A stretch of DNA of 64,000 nt from Actinoplanes siamensis (GTDB taxonomy: Bacteria > Actinomycetota > Actinomycetes > Mycobacteriales > Micromonosporaceae): assembly GCF_016862395.1 (NCBI RefSeq), contig NZ_BOMW01000006.1, positions 295,709 to 359,708 of the forward strand, written 5' to 3'. Under the pieces are notes generated by a model. The model did no database searches. It saw nothing but the letters and a program-made list of their open reading frames with translations, and was not told where the DNA came from. The translations under genes were made by a program, and so were the position numbers. Positions 1 through 9,276 of this stretch are shown here, piece by piece (position 1 is the stretch's first letter; the number at the start of each line of letters is the position of its first letter).

Positions 1-246
1 GACGGCGGCGCCGGCTGGCCGATGCCGGCGGGCGCGGCGGCCGATCCGGGCATCCTGTTCCGGGTCAGCGCCGGCGACCCGACCCGTACCGTCGTCAGCC
101 GGATCGACCTGGCCAGCGGCCGGATCACCACGATCGGCACGGTCGCGTCGATCGTGGGCGTGCGCTGCGACGGCAGCGGCCACTATCTTGTCTGCCGCCG
201 GCCGGACGGAATCGTGGTCACCGCGCTCGGTGACCGCGCCGCCTAG
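1..246 (+). CDS. 3' end of a secreted/beta-propeller-like protein (5' truncated by the window)
   Basis: The reading frame is open from base 1 to a TAG at 244-246 and has no start inside the window that is clearly its own, so this is the C-terminal ~80 residues of a longer protein. The residues around SRIDLASGRITTIGTV look like one blade of a PQQ/WD-type propeller. The end (cysteine followed by a short strand) resembles the end of the next gene, which suggests tandem paralogues. Function is unknown. Confidence 0.55.
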   Translation, partial: DGGAGWPMPAGAAADPGILFRVSAGDPTRTVVSRIDLASGRITTIGTVASIVGVRCDGSGHYLVCRRPDGIVVTALGDRAA

Positions 247-259
247 GATTGGCCGCATC

Positions 260-1555
260 ATGGGCATCATCGAGCTGGGCGACGTGAGCGCGCCGGACTT
301 CCCGGCCGGGCCGGACCCGGGCCCCGCCCCGCGCCGTCACCGGCGGCGGCTCCGGCTGCTCGCGGCCGCCGCCGCGGCGCTCTGCCTGGCCGGCTCCGGG
401 CGGCCCGCCCCGCCCGGACTCGTGGAGAGCTGGTCCGCGGCGACCGGCGTCGACGACTACCCGTTCCCGTTCCGCGACGCCGTGCTGCTCAACCACAGCA
501 CCCCGGACGGCGCGTCCGCGATGACCGTGCTCGACCTGGCCACCGGCGAGGTGCGCTGGAGATCGTCGGACCAGGGCTGGCTCAACCCGGATCCGGAGAG
601 CGGTCAGCTGTACGCCCCGCGGCGCACCCGCACGGCCCAGCTGCCCAACGCCACGATCATGTTCGGCACGGACACCCAGACGTTCGACGCGGCGACCGGT
701 CGGATGCTCTGGCGCCGCGACGGCGACGAACTGGCCGCCACCGCCGGCGAGGTGCTGCTCGGCGACCGCGACGAGCAGGGCCGGATCAGCGCGCTGCACC
801 TGGTCCGGGCCGGCGACGGCGGCCCGGTCTGGGACCGGCCGATCCCGGTCTCGCCGAGGGTGGCGGTCTCCGACGAGCCGGCGGACACCGCGCGGATCGT
901 CTACGTCACCGAGGCCGGCGAGCTGACCACGCTGCGCTACGCCGACGGCGCCCGGCTGGCCACCCGCCGCCTGCCCGGACCGCCCGCCGAACCGCGCTGG
1001 GTGCCGCAGATCCTGAACGGCATGTTCTTCGACGTGCGGGGCGGGGCGTCGGCGACCGCTGTCACCGCGTACCGGGTCGACACCCTGGCGCAGGCGTGGC
1101 GGTTCACCACCACGGCCGGCGACGTGTACGTGCAGGACTGCGGCCCGGTGCTGTGCGTCAACGACCTGTACCAGGCCACCGGGGTGGACCCGGCCACCGG
1201 CGCCGCACGATGGCGGCTGCCAGCCGCCGACCTGACCCCGCTCGGCGGCGGGCGGCTGCTGCTGACCGGCCGCGACCAGACGGCCGACCGGACGGTGGTG
1301 GACGCGTCGACCGGCCGGGTGCTCGGCGCCGCGCCGCGGGGCAGCACGATCCTCCTGGTCGACGGCGGGGGCCTGCTGGCGCTACGGGACGTGCCCGGAC
1401 CGCCGTACCTCGTCTCGATCTCCCGGTGGGATCCGGTGAGCGGCCGGACGGCCCTGCTCGGAGCGGTCCCCGGCCGGGCCGACGCCTGCCAGCCCGCCGG
1501 CCGCCGGCTGATCTGTCACGTGGCCGGCCACCTCGGCGTCACTGACGTCGGCTGA
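260..1555 (+). CDS. Membrane-anchored PQQ-like beta-propeller protein
   Basis: The protein has 431 residues. A short cytoplasmic arginine-rich stretch ([10 protein letters not shown], around residue 30) is followed by one hydrophobic alanine-rich segment, so it is probably a type II anchored or secreted protein. The rest is made of repeats of the form [12 protein letters not shown] / [13 protein letters not shown] / [11 protein letters not shown], the signature of PQQ-binding-like (quinoprotein dehydrogenase-like) propeller blades. No catalytic residues can be assigned, so a sensing or scaffold role is likely. I chose the ATG at 260, 13 bp after the preceding stop; an in-frame start at 188 would overlap the previous gene. 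The 3' end overlaps the convergent prfA by 17 bp. Confidence 0.7.
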   Translation: MGIIELGDVSAPDFPAGPDPGPAPRRHRRRLRLLAAAAAALCLAGSGRPAPPGLVESWSAATGVDDYPFPFRDAVLLNHSTPDGASAMTVLDLATGEVRWRSSDQGWLNPDPESGQLYAPRRTRTAQLPNATIMFGTDTQTFDAATGRMLWRRDGDELAATAGEVLLGDRDEQGRISALHLVRAGDGGPVWDRPIPVSPRVAVSDEPADTARIVYVTEAGELTTLRYADGARLATRRLPGPPAEPRWVPQILNGMFFDVRGGASATAVTAYRVDTLAQAWRFTTTAGDVYVQDCGPVLCVNDLYQATGVDPATGAARWRLPAADLTPLGGGRLLLTGRDQTADRTVVDASTGRVLGAAPRGSTILLVDGGGLLALRDVPGPPYLVSISRWDPVSGRTALLGAVPGRADACQPAGRRLICHVAGHLGVTDVG

Positions 1556-2630
1556 GCTCCGTGTCACCGGCCAGGCGGGCCTCCCGGTCCGCCGCCGCCA
1601 GCGCGTCCAGCACCCCGTCGAGCTCGCCGCCGAGGACCAGATCGAGGTTGTACGCCGTGTAGCCGATGCGGTGGTCGGTGATCCGGTTCTGCGGGAAGTT
1701 GTACGTGCGTACCCGCTCCGAGCGGTCCACCGTGCGCACCTGGGCCTTGCGCGCGTCGCCGGCCGCCGCGTCCGCCGCCTCCTGGGCCTGCGCCAGCAGC
1801 CGGGACCGCAGGATGCGCATCGCCGACTCCTTGTTCTGCAGCTGGCTCTTCTCGTTCTGGCAGCTCACCACGGTGCCGGTGGGCAGGTGCGTGATCCGTA
1901 CCGCGGAGTCGGTGGTGTTGACCGACTGGCCGCCCGGCCCGGACGAGCGGTACACGTCGATGCGCAGGTCGCCCGGCTCGATCTGGACGTCGACGTCCTC
2001 CGCCTCGGGCAGCACCAGCACGCCGGCCGCCGAGGTGTGGATCCGGCCCTGCGACTCGGTGACCGGGACGCGCTGCACCCGGTGCACGCCGCCCTCCCAC
2101 TTCATCCGGGACCAGACGCCGTGGCCGCCGTCCGGCACGCCCTTCGTCTTCACCGCCACCGAGATGTCCTTGATCCCGCCGAGGTCCGACTCCTGCGAGT
2201 CGATCACCTCGACCACCCAGCCACGGCGCTCCGCGTACCGCGTGTACATCCGCAGCAGATCGCCGGCGAACAGCGCGGACTCCTGGCCGCCCTCGCCCGC
2301 CTTGATCTCGATGATCACGTCCTTGGCGTCGCTCGGGTCGCGCGGGATCAGCATCTCGCCGAGCTTCTCCTCCAGCGCCGGCAGCGTGGCGGCGACCGCC
2401 TCCACCTCACCGGCGAACGCCGGGTCCTCGGCGGCCAGTTCCCGGGCGGCGGCCAGGTCCTCGCGGGCCGCCTCCAGTTCCGCGTGCGCGGCGTAGACCG
2501 GGGCCAGCTCGGCGAAGCGCCTGCCGACCCTGCGCACCAGCGCCTGGTCGGCGTGGATGCTCGGGTCCTCCATCCGCTTCTCCAGGTCCGCGTACTCGGC
2601 GAGAAGCGTGCTCAGACGGTCGTTGCTCAT
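1539..2630 (-). CDS. prfA: Peptide chain release factor 1
   Basis: This 363-residue protein is the class I release factor that recognises UAA/UAG and triggers peptidyl-tRNA hydrolysis in the ribosome. The universal GGQ motif is visible in [17 protein letters not shown], and the length is normal for RF1. It lies downstream of rpmE in the same direction with a strong hairpin between them, the usual actinobacterial rho-rpmE-prfA arrangement. The usual downstream neighbour prmC is absent: a propeller gene converges on prfA instead. Confidence 0.97.
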   Translation of the reverse strand: MSNDRLSTLLAEYADLEKRMEDPSIHADQALVRRVGRRFAELAPVYAAHAELEAAREDLAAARELAAEDPAFAGEVEAVAATLPALEEKLGEMLIPRDPSDAKDVIIEIKAGEGGQESALFAGDLLRMYTRYAERRGWVVEVIDSQESDLGGIKDISVAVKTKGVPDGGHGVWSRMKWEGGVHRVQRVPVTESQGRIHTSAAGVLVLPEAEDVDVQIEPGDLRIDVYRSSGPGGQSVNTTDSAVRITHLPTGTVVSCQNEKSQLQNKESAMRILRSRLLAQAQEAADAAAGDARKAQVRTVDRSERVRTYNFPQNRITDHRIGYTAYNLDLVLGGELDGVLDALAAADREARLAGDTELSRRQ

Positions 2631-2664
2631 CAGATCTCCCCGGACGTGGAAAGCGGCACACGCG

Positions 2665-2702
2665 AACGGCGCCCGTCCCGGTTTCCCGGGACGGGCGCCG
2701 TT
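2665..2702 (-). terminator. Hairpin terminator between rpmE and prfA
   Basis: There is a perfect 17-bp inverted repeat (arms 2665-2681 and 2686-2702) with a 4-nt loop. It starts 8 bp downstream of the rpmE stop and has no clear U-tract, as is common in high-GC actinobacteria. It would end or attenuate rpmE transcription before prfA. Confidence 0.75.
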
Positions 2703-2709
2703 GAAGCAG

Positions 2710-2934
2710 TTACTTCTTCTTCGCGGCGTTGACCTTGGCGTACTTCGCCTGGAACTTCGCGACCCGGCCCGCGGTGTCGAGGACGCGCTGCTTGCCGGTG
2801 TAGAACGGGTGGCAGGCGCTGCAGGTCTCGACGCGGATCTCGCCGCCCTTGGCGGTGCTGCGGGTGGTGAAGGTGCTGCCGCAGGAGCAGATGACCTCGG
2901 TGGTCGTGTACTCCGGGTGGATGCCGCTCTTCAT
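2710..2934 (-). CDS. rpmE: 50S ribosomal protein L31, zinc-binding form
   Basis: The protein has 74 residues, begins MKSGIHPEY and ends in a lysine run, both typical of L31. Cysteines in VICSCGST and [14 protein letters not shown] form the zinc ribbon, so this is the C+ (zinc-containing) paralogue. It is a component of the large ribosomal subunit near the central protuberance. Confidence 0.97.
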   Translation of the reverse strand: MKSGIHPEYTTTEVICSCGSTFTTRSTAKGGEIRVETCSACHPFYTGKQRVLDTAGRVAKFQAKYAKVNAAKKK

Positions 2935-3087
2935 GTCTTCTCGGTCCCTCTCGATGATGCGGGTCGCCGGGTCGCCCTGTGATGAAGGAGAGCGGGAACC
3001 GGAACCCTTGCTGGCCGATGTACCAGTCTGCCATGCCGCCCGTACCGGCCGGAAATCAGGAGGTGCAACTGGTTTCGTGGTGGATAA

Positions 3088-3119
3088 CGTGAGCGCCCCT
3101 TCGGTAATTCCCGCTCACG
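3088..3119. promoter_or_regulatory. Inverted repeat upstream of the RNA-repair cassette
   Basis: The 8-bp arms CGTGAGCG (3088-3095) and CGCTCACG (3112-3119) are separated by 16 bp. They end 12 bp before the start codon of the first ligase gene. This could be an operator or an mRNA hairpin hiding the ribosome-binding site. No local regulator gene is present. Confidence 0.35.
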
Positions 3120-3131
3120 AGGACCCCCGCC

Positions 3132-4196
3132 ATGACGCTGCTGCACGACGTCTTCGATCCGGTCAAGCTCACCGAAGCGCTCGATTCCGGGCTGATCCGG
3201 ACACAGCGCCACCCGAGCCTGCCGTTCACGATCTACAACTACACCGAGCACTGCCAGTACTCCGGCGCCTGGTCGCCGGTCACGCTGGCCTGCCGTGGCC
3301 TGATCGTGGACGGCGCGGGGCGGATCGCCGCGCGGCCGCTGTCCAAGTTCTTCAACCACTCGGAGCCGCAGGCGCCGAGCCTGGACCCGGGCGCGGCGGT
3401 CACGGTGACCGACAAGGCGGACGGCAGCCTCGGCATCATCTACCACGACGGCTCGGGCTTCGCCGTCGCCACCCGCGGATCCTTCGCCTCCGACCAGGCG
3501 ATCCACGCCACCGAGATACTGCGTACGAGGTACGCGTCGTTCGTCCCGCCGGACGGCCTGACCGTGCTCGTGGAGATCATCTACCCGGACAACCGGATCG
3601 TCGTGGACTACCAGGGGCTGGACGACCTGGTGCTGCTCGGCGCCGTGGAGATCGCGACCGGCCGCTCGCACGGGCCGGCCGCGGTGCCGGGCTGGCCGGG
3701 TCCGGTGGTCGAGACGTTCGGGTACACGACGCTGGCCGAGGCGCTCGCCGCTCCACCGCGCCCCGGGCGGGAGGGGCTGGTCGTGCACTTCACCGACGCC
3801 GATCAGCGCGTGAAGATCAAATACACGGACTACGTACGGCTGCACCGCCTGGTGACCGGCCTCACTCCCCGTACCGTGTGGGAGGTCCTGGTCGGCGGCG
3901 GCGACCTGGACGTGTTGCTCGCACCGCTGCCCGACGAGTTCCACGTCTGGGCCCGCGGCGTCGCCACGGAACTGATCACCGAGGTCGACCGGCGGGCTGC
4001 GGCGGTCGAGGCGGCCTACGCCGGGATCGTCGCCGGGCTGCCGGCGGGCTGGGGCCGCAAGGAGTTCGCGCTGGCCGCGATGCGCAGCCCGGACCGCGGG
4101 GAACTGTTCCAGCGTCTGGACGGTCACGACTACCGTCCCGGCCTGTGGCAGCGGGTGCGCCCGTCGGCGGAGAAGGCTCAGGGAGGCGCGGAGTGA
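3132..4196 (+). CDS. T4 Rnl1-like RNA ligase
   Basis: This 354-residue protein belongs to the covalent nucleotidyltransferase superfamily. The adenylation motif I is TDKADGSLGI with nucleophile Lys95. Further motifs are the upstream RG element (ACRGLIVD), motif IV (GREGLVVHF) and motif V (RVKIKYTDYVRL). Such ligases join 5'-phosphate to 3'-OH RNA ends through a ligase-AMP and RNA-adenylate intermediate. It is the first gene of a three-gene unit: its stop overlaps the GTG of the kinase-phosphatase (GTGA), as expected for an RNA end-healing and sealing pathway. The substrate (for example nuclease-cut tRNA) is inferred. Confidence 0.85.
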   Translation: MTLLHDVFDPVKLTEALDSGLIRTQRHPSLPFTIYNYTEHCQYSGAWSPVTLACRGLIVDGAGRIAARPLSKFFNHSEPQAPSLDPGAAVTVTDKADGSLGIIYHDGSGFAVATRGSFASDQAIHATEILRTRYASFVPPDGLTVLVEIIYPDNRIVVDYQGLDDLVLLGAVEIATGRSHGPAAVPGWPGPVVETFGYTTLAEALAAPPRPGREGLVVHFTDADQRVKIKYTDYVRLHRLVTGLTPRTVWEVLVGGGDLDVLLAPLPDEFHVWARGVATELITEVDRRAAAVEAAYAGIVAGLPAGWGRKEFALAAMRSPDRGELFQRLDGHDYRPGLWQRVRPSAEKAQGGAE

Positions 4197-5089
4197 CACG
4201 ACTGCTGATCACGCGGGGCCTGCCCGCGTCCGGGAAGACCACGTTCGCGCGCAAGCTGCAGCCGGGCGTGGTCCGGGTCAACCGCGACGACCTGCGGCGG
4301 ATGCTGCACGGGCAGCGGCTGTTCACGCAGTGGGCCGAGGCGCAGGTCACGCACGCGCAGCGGGCCGCGGTGGAGGCGCTGCTGCGCGCCGGGGCCTCGG
4401 TGATCGTCGACGACACCAACCTGCGGGCGAAGACCGTGCGGGAGTGGGCCGGGCTGGCCGCCCGGTTCGGCGCGTCGTTCGAGGTGCACGACTTCACCGA
4501 CGTCCCGCTGGAGGAATGCCTCCGGCGGGACGCCGAGCGGTCCGCGGACGACCGGGTCGGCGAGGACCCGATCCGCCGGATGCACGAGCGCTTCCTGGCC
4601 GGGAAGCGGCTGCCGCTGCCGGTGCCGTTCGTGGAACCGGGCGGGCCCGGGGTGGTCTACCGGCCGGATCCGGAGCTGCCGCCGGCGGTGCTGGTCGACA
4701 TCGACGGTACGGTCGCGCTGATGGCCGGGCGCAGCCCGTACGAGTGGGACCGGGTCGGTGAGGACGCGCCGAATCCCGCGGTGATCGCGGCGGTGCGGGC
4801 CATGCACGCGGCAGGTCACGCGATCGTCTTCTGCTCCGGGCGCGACGAGGTGTGCCGGGCGGAGACCGAGGCGTGGCTGGAACTGTTCACCGGCGTGCCG
4901 TACGAGGCCCTGTTCATGCGCCCGGCCGGCGACAGCCGCAAGGATGCGGTGGTCAAGCGCGAGATCTTCGACACGCGGATCCGCGACCGCTGGCGGATCG
5001 TGGGGGTGTTCGACGACCGTCAGCAGGTGGTACGCATGTGGCGTGCGCTCGGCCTGACCGTGTTCCAGGTCGCGGAGGGAGACTTCTGA
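4193..5089 (+). CDS. Polynucleotide kinase/phosphatase (T4 Pnkp-like)
   Basis: The protein has 298 residues. The N-terminal P-loop kinase domain has Walker A GLPASGKTT at residues 9-17 and a downstream VDDTN element. The C-terminal HAD phosphatase domain has DIDGT at residues 169-173 plus SGR and KREIFD motifs. This is the same kinase-then-phosphatase order as phage T4 Pnkp, which removes 2',3'-cyclic or 3'-phosphates and phosphorylates 5'-OH ends so that a ligase can seal them. The start is GTG at 4193, preceded by GGGAGG and overlapping the upstream ligase stop. The next ligase begins 12 bp after its stop. Confidence 0.85.
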   Translation: MTRLLITRGLPASGKTTFARKLQPGVVRVNRDDLRRMLHGQRLFTQWAEAQVTHAQRAAVEALLRAGASVIVDDTNLRAKTVREWAGLAARFGASFEVHDFTDVPLEECLRRDAERSADDRVGEDPIRRMHERFLAGKRLPLPVPFVEPGGPGVVYRPDPELPPAVLVDIDGTVALMAGRSPYEWDRVGEDAPNPAVIAAVRAMHAAGHAIVFCSGRDEVCRAETEAWLELFTGVPYEALFMRPAGDSRKDAVVKREIFDTRIRDRWRIVGVFDDRQQVVRMWRALGLTVFQVAEGDF

Positions 5090-5101
5090 GGTGCTGCGGA
5101 G

Positions 5102-5722
5102 ATGGTGAAGTACCCGCGTACGTTCCATCTGCCCGATTCCCCGGGCGCGTCCGCCGACGACCGGATCCAGCCGGATCTGTCGTGGCTGGACGGTGAGCTC
5201 GTGGTGACCGAGAAGATGGACGGCGGGAACCTCACCTTCACCCGGGACGCGATGTACGCGCGCTCCCCCGACTCCGGCACCCACCCGTGGGACCGGCCGG
5301 CGAAGGCGTTGTGGGCCATGACGGCGTACAAGATCCCGGACGAGTGGCGGGTCTGCGGCGAGTCCATGTGGGCGCGCCGCAGCGTCGCGTACACCGAGCT
5401 GCCCGGCGTGTTCCTGGTCTTCGGCATCTGGGACGAGACGGACACGCTGCTGGGCTGGGACGACACCGTGGACTGGGCGCGCCGGCTGGAGCTTCCGGTG
5501 GTTCCGGTGCTCTACCGCGGCGGCAGCCTGTCCGAGGCCCGGTCCGCCTGGGCGGCTCAGCGCGACGCGGAGACCTCCGAGGGGTACGTGGTGCGCGCGG
5601 CCGGCCGCATCCCGGTGGCCGAGTTCCCGCTCAAGGTGCTGAAGTGGGTGCGCGCCGAGCACGTCCGCACGGACGCGGCGTGGCGGCACCGCGACGACTT
5701 CCCCGTCAACGAGTTCGCCTGA
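5102..5722 (+). CDS. Rnl2-like RNA ligase family protein
   Basis: This 206-residue nucleotidyltransferase has motif I VTEKMDGGN (Lys38), motif IIIa-like FLVFGIWDE, motif IV TSEGYVVR and motif V PLKVLKWVRAEH. It is shorter than T4 Rnl2 and consists essentially of the adenylyltransferase domain without an obvious C-terminal accessory domain. It is the third gene of the cassette. Two ligases of different subfamilies flanking one end-healing enzyme suggest that different kinds of RNA break are repaired. Confidence 0.78.
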   Translation: MVKYPRTFHLPDSPGASADDRIQPDLSWLDGELVVTEKMDGGNLTFTRDAMYARSPDSGTHPWDRPAKALWAMTAYKIPDEWRVCGESMWARRSVAYTELPGVFLVFGIWDETDTLLGWDDTVDWARRLELPVVPVLYRGGSLSEARSAWAAQRDAETSEGYVVRAAGRIPVAEFPLKVLKWVRAEHVRTDAAWRHRDDFPVNEFA

Positions 5723-5734
5723 CCCCCGGCCGCG

Positions 5735-5925
5735 CCAGGAGAAGCGGCGAGGAACCTCGCACCGCCAGCCGAACGCTGGCGGCTGGCACTCAGCGGTCTC
5801 TGCGGGCCGACGAGAGACCTCTGGGAGCCGGCCCGGCGTTGGCGGCCGGCGCTCATGGTCCCGCCGGCCCGGCGAGAGACTCCCCGGGGGTCGGCCGGCA
5901 CCGGTGGCCGGCTTTCCGGGATGCC
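5735..5925. repeat. Degenerate ~60-bp tandem repeat, noncoding
   Basis: Two to three imperfect copies of a unit containing (C/G)G(C/T)TGGCGGC(C/T)GGC(A/G)CTCA and CGAGAGAC lie between the converging RNA-repair cassette and the NOS gene. No gene is seen here. The GC-rich inverted segments could also terminate transcription from both sides. Confidence 0.3.
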
Positions 5926-5933
5926 TGGGATTG

Positions 5934-7100
5934 TCACCGGTGCGGGCAGCGGCGCCGCCCCTCCCGGGCCAGCGCCGCCGCCTCCTCGTCCAGGTAGAAG
6001 GCCGGCCGCAGATCCATCTCCGGGTAGTAGCGGTGAAAGACCGGGGTGAGCGCCCCGGACATCGGCGGCACGATCCACGACCAGTCCGCCGGCACCGGCC
6101 GCCCCGCCTTCGCCTCGTTGTCGATGTGCGTGACGAAGCGCCGCGCCTCGGTGTGGTGATCGCTCATCCTCACCCCGGCCAGCTCGAAGCTGTGCAGTAC
6201 CGCCCGGTTCAGCTCGACCAGCGCGCGGTCCCGCCAGAGCGTCGACTCCCGGCTGGTGTCCAGGCCGAGCCGGGCCGCGACCCGCGGGATCAGGTCGTAG
6301 CGGTCGGTGTCGGCGAAGTTGCGGGCGCCGATCTCGGTGCCCAGGTACCAGCCGTTGAACGGGGCGAGCGGGTAGTGCACCCCGCCGATGGTGAGCCGCA
6401 TGTTGGCGATCGCCGGCACGGCGTGCCAGCGCAGGCCCAGCTCGGTGAACCAGGCGTACTCGGGGTGGCTGATCGGCACCTCGCGGATGGCGCGTTCGGG
6501 CAGCTCGTACAGCCGGATGCCGTCCGCCGGGGTCTCGACGACCAGGGGCAGCACGTCGAACGCCTCGCCCTTGCCCTGCCAGCCGAAGGCGCGCACCGCC
6601 GTGGTGAAGTCCCGCAGCCGCCGGTCGCCGACCTCGTGACCGTCCTCGGTGCGGTACCCCGCGTATCTGATCAACTGCTCGTTCCACACCCGGGCGTACG
6701 GCCGGCCGGGCTGAGCCGGCGCGAAGACGCTGATCACCGGGCGGATCTGGCCGTCCCCGGCGGTCCGCAGATGCTGCACGAGCAGCGAGTAGATCTCGTC
6801 GGCGGTCCGCGCCCGGCGCCGGTCCAGCACCAGCAGGCTGCGCCAGTACAGCCGGCCGATGCAGCGGCTCGCGTTGCGCCAGGCCATCCGGGCGCCGTGG
6901 GTCAGCTCGTCCGGGGTGTGCACGTAGGTGCCGGTGGCGGCGATCTGCGCGCGGACGATGGCCAGGCGCGGCTCGACCGGCCCGAGGCGGGGGTTCTCGG
7001 TGTAGCAGCGGCGCAGGAAGTCCTCGGCCTCGCCCGGGTCGACGGGTGCGTCCGGGTCCCAGGGCTCGGTGGGATGGTCCCGGTAACCCGGCACGATCAT
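5934..7100 (-). CDS. nos: Bacterial nitric oxide synthase, oxygenase domain
   Basis: The 388-residue protein corresponds to the NOS oxygenase domain alone, the usual bacterial form without a fused reductase. The haem-thiolate motif is WRNASRCIGRLYW, with the axial cysteine at about residue 80. The substrate region PFNGWYLGTEIGARN and the pterin-side DWSWIVPPMSG are both present. It oxidises L-arginine to citrulline and NO using borrowed electron donors. It reads leftwards from the rho terminator and converges on the RNA-repair cassette. Bacterial NOS serves stress protection or nitration of natural products. No nitrating P450 is adjacent, so the role is open. Confidence 0.93.
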   Translation of the reverse strand: MIVPGYRDHPTEPWDPDAPVDPGEAEDFLRRCYTENPRLGPVEPRLAIVRAQIAATGTYVHTPDELTHGARMAWRNASRCIGRLYWRSLLVLDRRRARTADEIYSLLVQHLRTAGDGQIRPVISVFAPAQPGRPYARVWNEQLIRYAGYRTEDGHEVGDRRLRDFTTAVRAFGWQGKGEAFDVLPLVVETPADGIRLYELPERAIREVPISHPEYAWFTELGLRWHAVPAIANMRLTIGGVHYPLAPFNGWYLGTEIGARNFADTDRYDLIPRVAARLGLDTSRESTLWRDRALVELNRAVLHSFELAGVRMSDHHTEARRFVTHIDNEAKAGRPVPADWSWIVPPMSGALTPVFHRYYPEMDLRPAFYLDEEAAALAREGRRRCPHR

Positions 7101-7188
7101 CGATGGCCTCCGGCGGATCGAGGGATGGGGATACCGGAGGTTCGCACGATGCCGTACGGGGCGAATCAGACTATCTGTGCGACAAACA

Positions 7189-7222
7189 CCGCGAGCCCCA
7201 CCCGATCGGGTGGGGCTCGCGG
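7189..7222. terminator. rho terminator
   Basis: A perfect 15-bp stem with a 4-nt GATC loop (arms 7189-7203 and 7208-7222) lies 11 bp past the rho stop. A T-rich stretch (CTTTTCT) follows it on the + strand, so it may work in both directions. It separates rho from the downstream NOS gene. Confidence 0.75.
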
Positions 7223-7233
7223 CTTTTCTGCGT

Positions 7234-9276
7234 TTACTCGCCAGGCGTGGACTTGGCGATCTGCATCAGGAACTCGATGTTGGTCCGGGTCTGCTTGAGC
7301 CGGTCCATCAGCAGGTCCAGAGCCGCGCCGGACTCCAGCGAGGCGAGCACCTTGCGGAGCTTGTGGATGATCGCCAGTTCCTCCTTGCCCAGCAGGATCT
7401 CTTCCTTGCGGGTGCTGGAGGCGGAGACGTCCACGGCCGGGAAGACGCGCTTGTCGGCGATCTTCCGGTCCAGCTTGAGCTCGGCGTTGCCGGTGCCCTT
7501 GAACTCCTCGAAGATCACCGTGTCCATCATCGACCCGGTCTCGACGAGCGCGGTCGCGAGGATGGTGAGCGAGCCACCGTTCTCGATGTTGCGCGCCGCG
7601 CCGAGGAACCGCTTCGGCGGGTAGAGCGCCGTCGAGTCGATACCACCCGACATGATCCGGCCGGAGGCCGGCGCCGCCAGGTTGTACGACCGGCCCAGGC
7701 GCGTCACCGAGTCGAGCAGCACCACCACGTCGTGGCCCAGCTCGACCAGCCGCTTGGCCCGCTCGATGGCGAGCTCCGCGACGGTGGTGTGGTCCTGCGG
7801 CGGACGGTCGAACGTGGCCGCGATGACCTCGCCCTTCACCGTGCGCTGCATGTCGGTGACCTCTTCGGGCCGCTCGTCCACGAGCACGACCATCAGGTGG
7901 CACTCGGGGTTGTTGCGGGTGATCGCGTTGGCCAGGGCCTGCAGGACCATCGTCTTACCGGCCTTCGGCGGGGAGACGATGAGCGCGCGCTGGCCCTTGC
8001 CGATCGGCATCACCAGGTCGATGATGCGGGTGGTGAGGATGTGCGGCTCGGTCTCCAGCCGCAGGCGCTCCTGCGGGTAGAGCGGCGTGAGCTTGTAGAA
8101 CTCGGGACGCCGGCGAGCCTCGTCGGGCTCCATCCCGTTGATGGTGTCCAGGCGGACCAGCGGGTTGTACTTGTCCCGCCGCTGCTCGCCGTCGCGCGGG
8201 GCGGAGCGGACCGCACCGGTGACCGCGTCGCCGCGGCGCAGGCCGTACTTCTTGACCTGCGACATCGACACATAGACGTCGTTCGGCCCGGAGAGATAGC
8301 CGGTGGTCCGGACGAACGCGTAGTTGTCGAGCACGTCCAGGATGCCGGCCACCGGGACGAGCACCTCGTCCTCGGTGACGTGCGGCTCCCGGCCCTCACG
8401 ACGGCTGTCGTCGCGCGGGCTGTCGTCACGGTCGCGGCCCCGGCGGCGGTCCCGGAAGCGGCTGCGCCGGCTCCGGCGGCCACCCTCGCCGTCGTTCTCG
8501 TCGTCGTCGTGTCCCTGGTCGGCGCGCGGGCCCCGGTCCCCGGACCGGTCGTTGTCCCGCTGGCCACGGTCGTCCCGCGGGCCACGGTCGTTGCGGTCGC
8601 CACGGTCGTTGCGGTCGCCGCGCTCGGCACGGTCGCCGCGCTCGGCACGCTCGCCCCGTTCGGCACGCTCGCCGTCACGCTGGTTGCGCTGCCGGTCGCG
8701 GGTGCGCTCGCCGCGCTCCGGACGCTCACCACGCTCGGTGGTGTCGGCCGGCGCGGGCGCGGTCTCGGTCGCCGCCGGAACGGCGGCCTCGGCCTGCACC
8801 GGGGCGGCGGTCTCGGTCGCGCGCGGCGCCGAGTCGCGGGCGGCCCGCTCGCGGCTGCGCCGGGACGGGCGCTCCGCGGCCGGGGCGGCCTCGGAGGCCG
8901 GGGCGGCCTCGGCGGCCGGGGTGGTCTCGGCCGGGGCGGCTGCGGTTTGCGGCGACTCGGCCGGAGCCGTCCGGGCCGGAGCCGTCCGAGCCGGCGGGGC
9001 CTGGACCGGGGCGACCGCCTCGGTCCGCGGGCGTGGGGCCGACTCGGCGGCGGCCGGGCCACCGCTCTGCCGCTCGGTGATCGCGGTGATCAGCTCGCCC
9101 TTGCGCATCCGGGCGGTGCCGGAGATGCCCAGGGAAGCGGCGAGGCTCTGCAACTCGGGCAGCAGCATCGCGGACAGCCCGGTGCCGCCTCGGCGGCGCT
9201 TCGTGGCGGTCGCGGTGGTGCCGGCGCCGTCAGCGACGTCAGAAACACCCGACGTCACGTCGGTGGTGTCGCTCAA
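7234..9276 (-). CDS. rho: Transcription termination factor Rho
   Basis: The 680-residue protein is an RNA-dependent hexameric ATPase that ends transcription. It has an N-terminal SAP-like Rho_N segment (LPELQSLAASLG), a long disordered insertion of Arg/Asp/Glu/Gly repeats (RGERAERGDRNDRGD type) typical of actinobacterial Rho, the RNA-binding OB fold, and the ATPase core with Walker A SPPKAGKTMVLQ. I chose the TTG at 9276, which is preceded by GGAAGGA at 5 bp and begins LSDTTDVT. An in-frame start 135 bp upstream lacks family support. Confidence 0.95.
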   Translation of the reverse strand: MSDTTDVTSGVSDVADGAGTTATATKRRRGGTGLSAMLLPELQSLAASLGISGTARMRKGELITAITERQSGGPAAAESAPRPRTEAVAPVQAPPARTAPARTAPAESPQTAAAPAETTPAAEAAPASEAAPAAERPSRRSRERAARDSAPRATETAAPVQAEAAVPAATETAPAPADTTERGERPERGERTRDRQRNQRDGERAERGERAERGDRAERGDRNDRGDRNDRGPRDDRGQRDNDRSGDRGPRADQGHDDDENDGEGGRRSRRSRFRDRRRGRDRDDSPRDDSRREGREPHVTEDEVLVPVAGILDVLDNYAFVRTTGYLSGPNDVYVSMSQVKKYGLRRGDAVTGAVRSAPRDGEQRRDKYNPLVRLDTINGMEPDEARRRPEFYKLTPLYPQERLRLETEPHILTTRIIDLVMPIGKGQRALIVSPPKAGKTMVLQALANAITRNNPECHLMVVLVDERPEEVTDMQRTVKGEVIAATFDRPPQDHTTVAELAIERAKRLVELGHDVVVLLDSVTRLGRSYNLAAPASGRIMSGGIDSTALYPPKRFLGAARNIENGGSLTILATALVETGSMMDTVIFEEFKGTGNAELKLDRKIADKRVFPAVDVSASSTRKEEILLGKEELAIIHKLRKVLASLESGAALDLLMDRLKQTRTNIEFLMQIAKSTPGE

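Noticed and set aside
2849..4192. Upstream extension of the kinase-phosphatase frame (746 codons in total)
   Set aside because: It is a shadow of the Rnl1-like ligase gene in another frame. The real start is the GTG at 4193 with a ribosome-binding site.
8570..8740. Tandem repeats in the rho gene, considered as a CRISPR-like or regulatory repeat
   Set aside because: They are in-frame codons for the Arg/Asp/Glu/Gly-rich disordered insertion usual in actinobacterial Rho, with no spacer structure.
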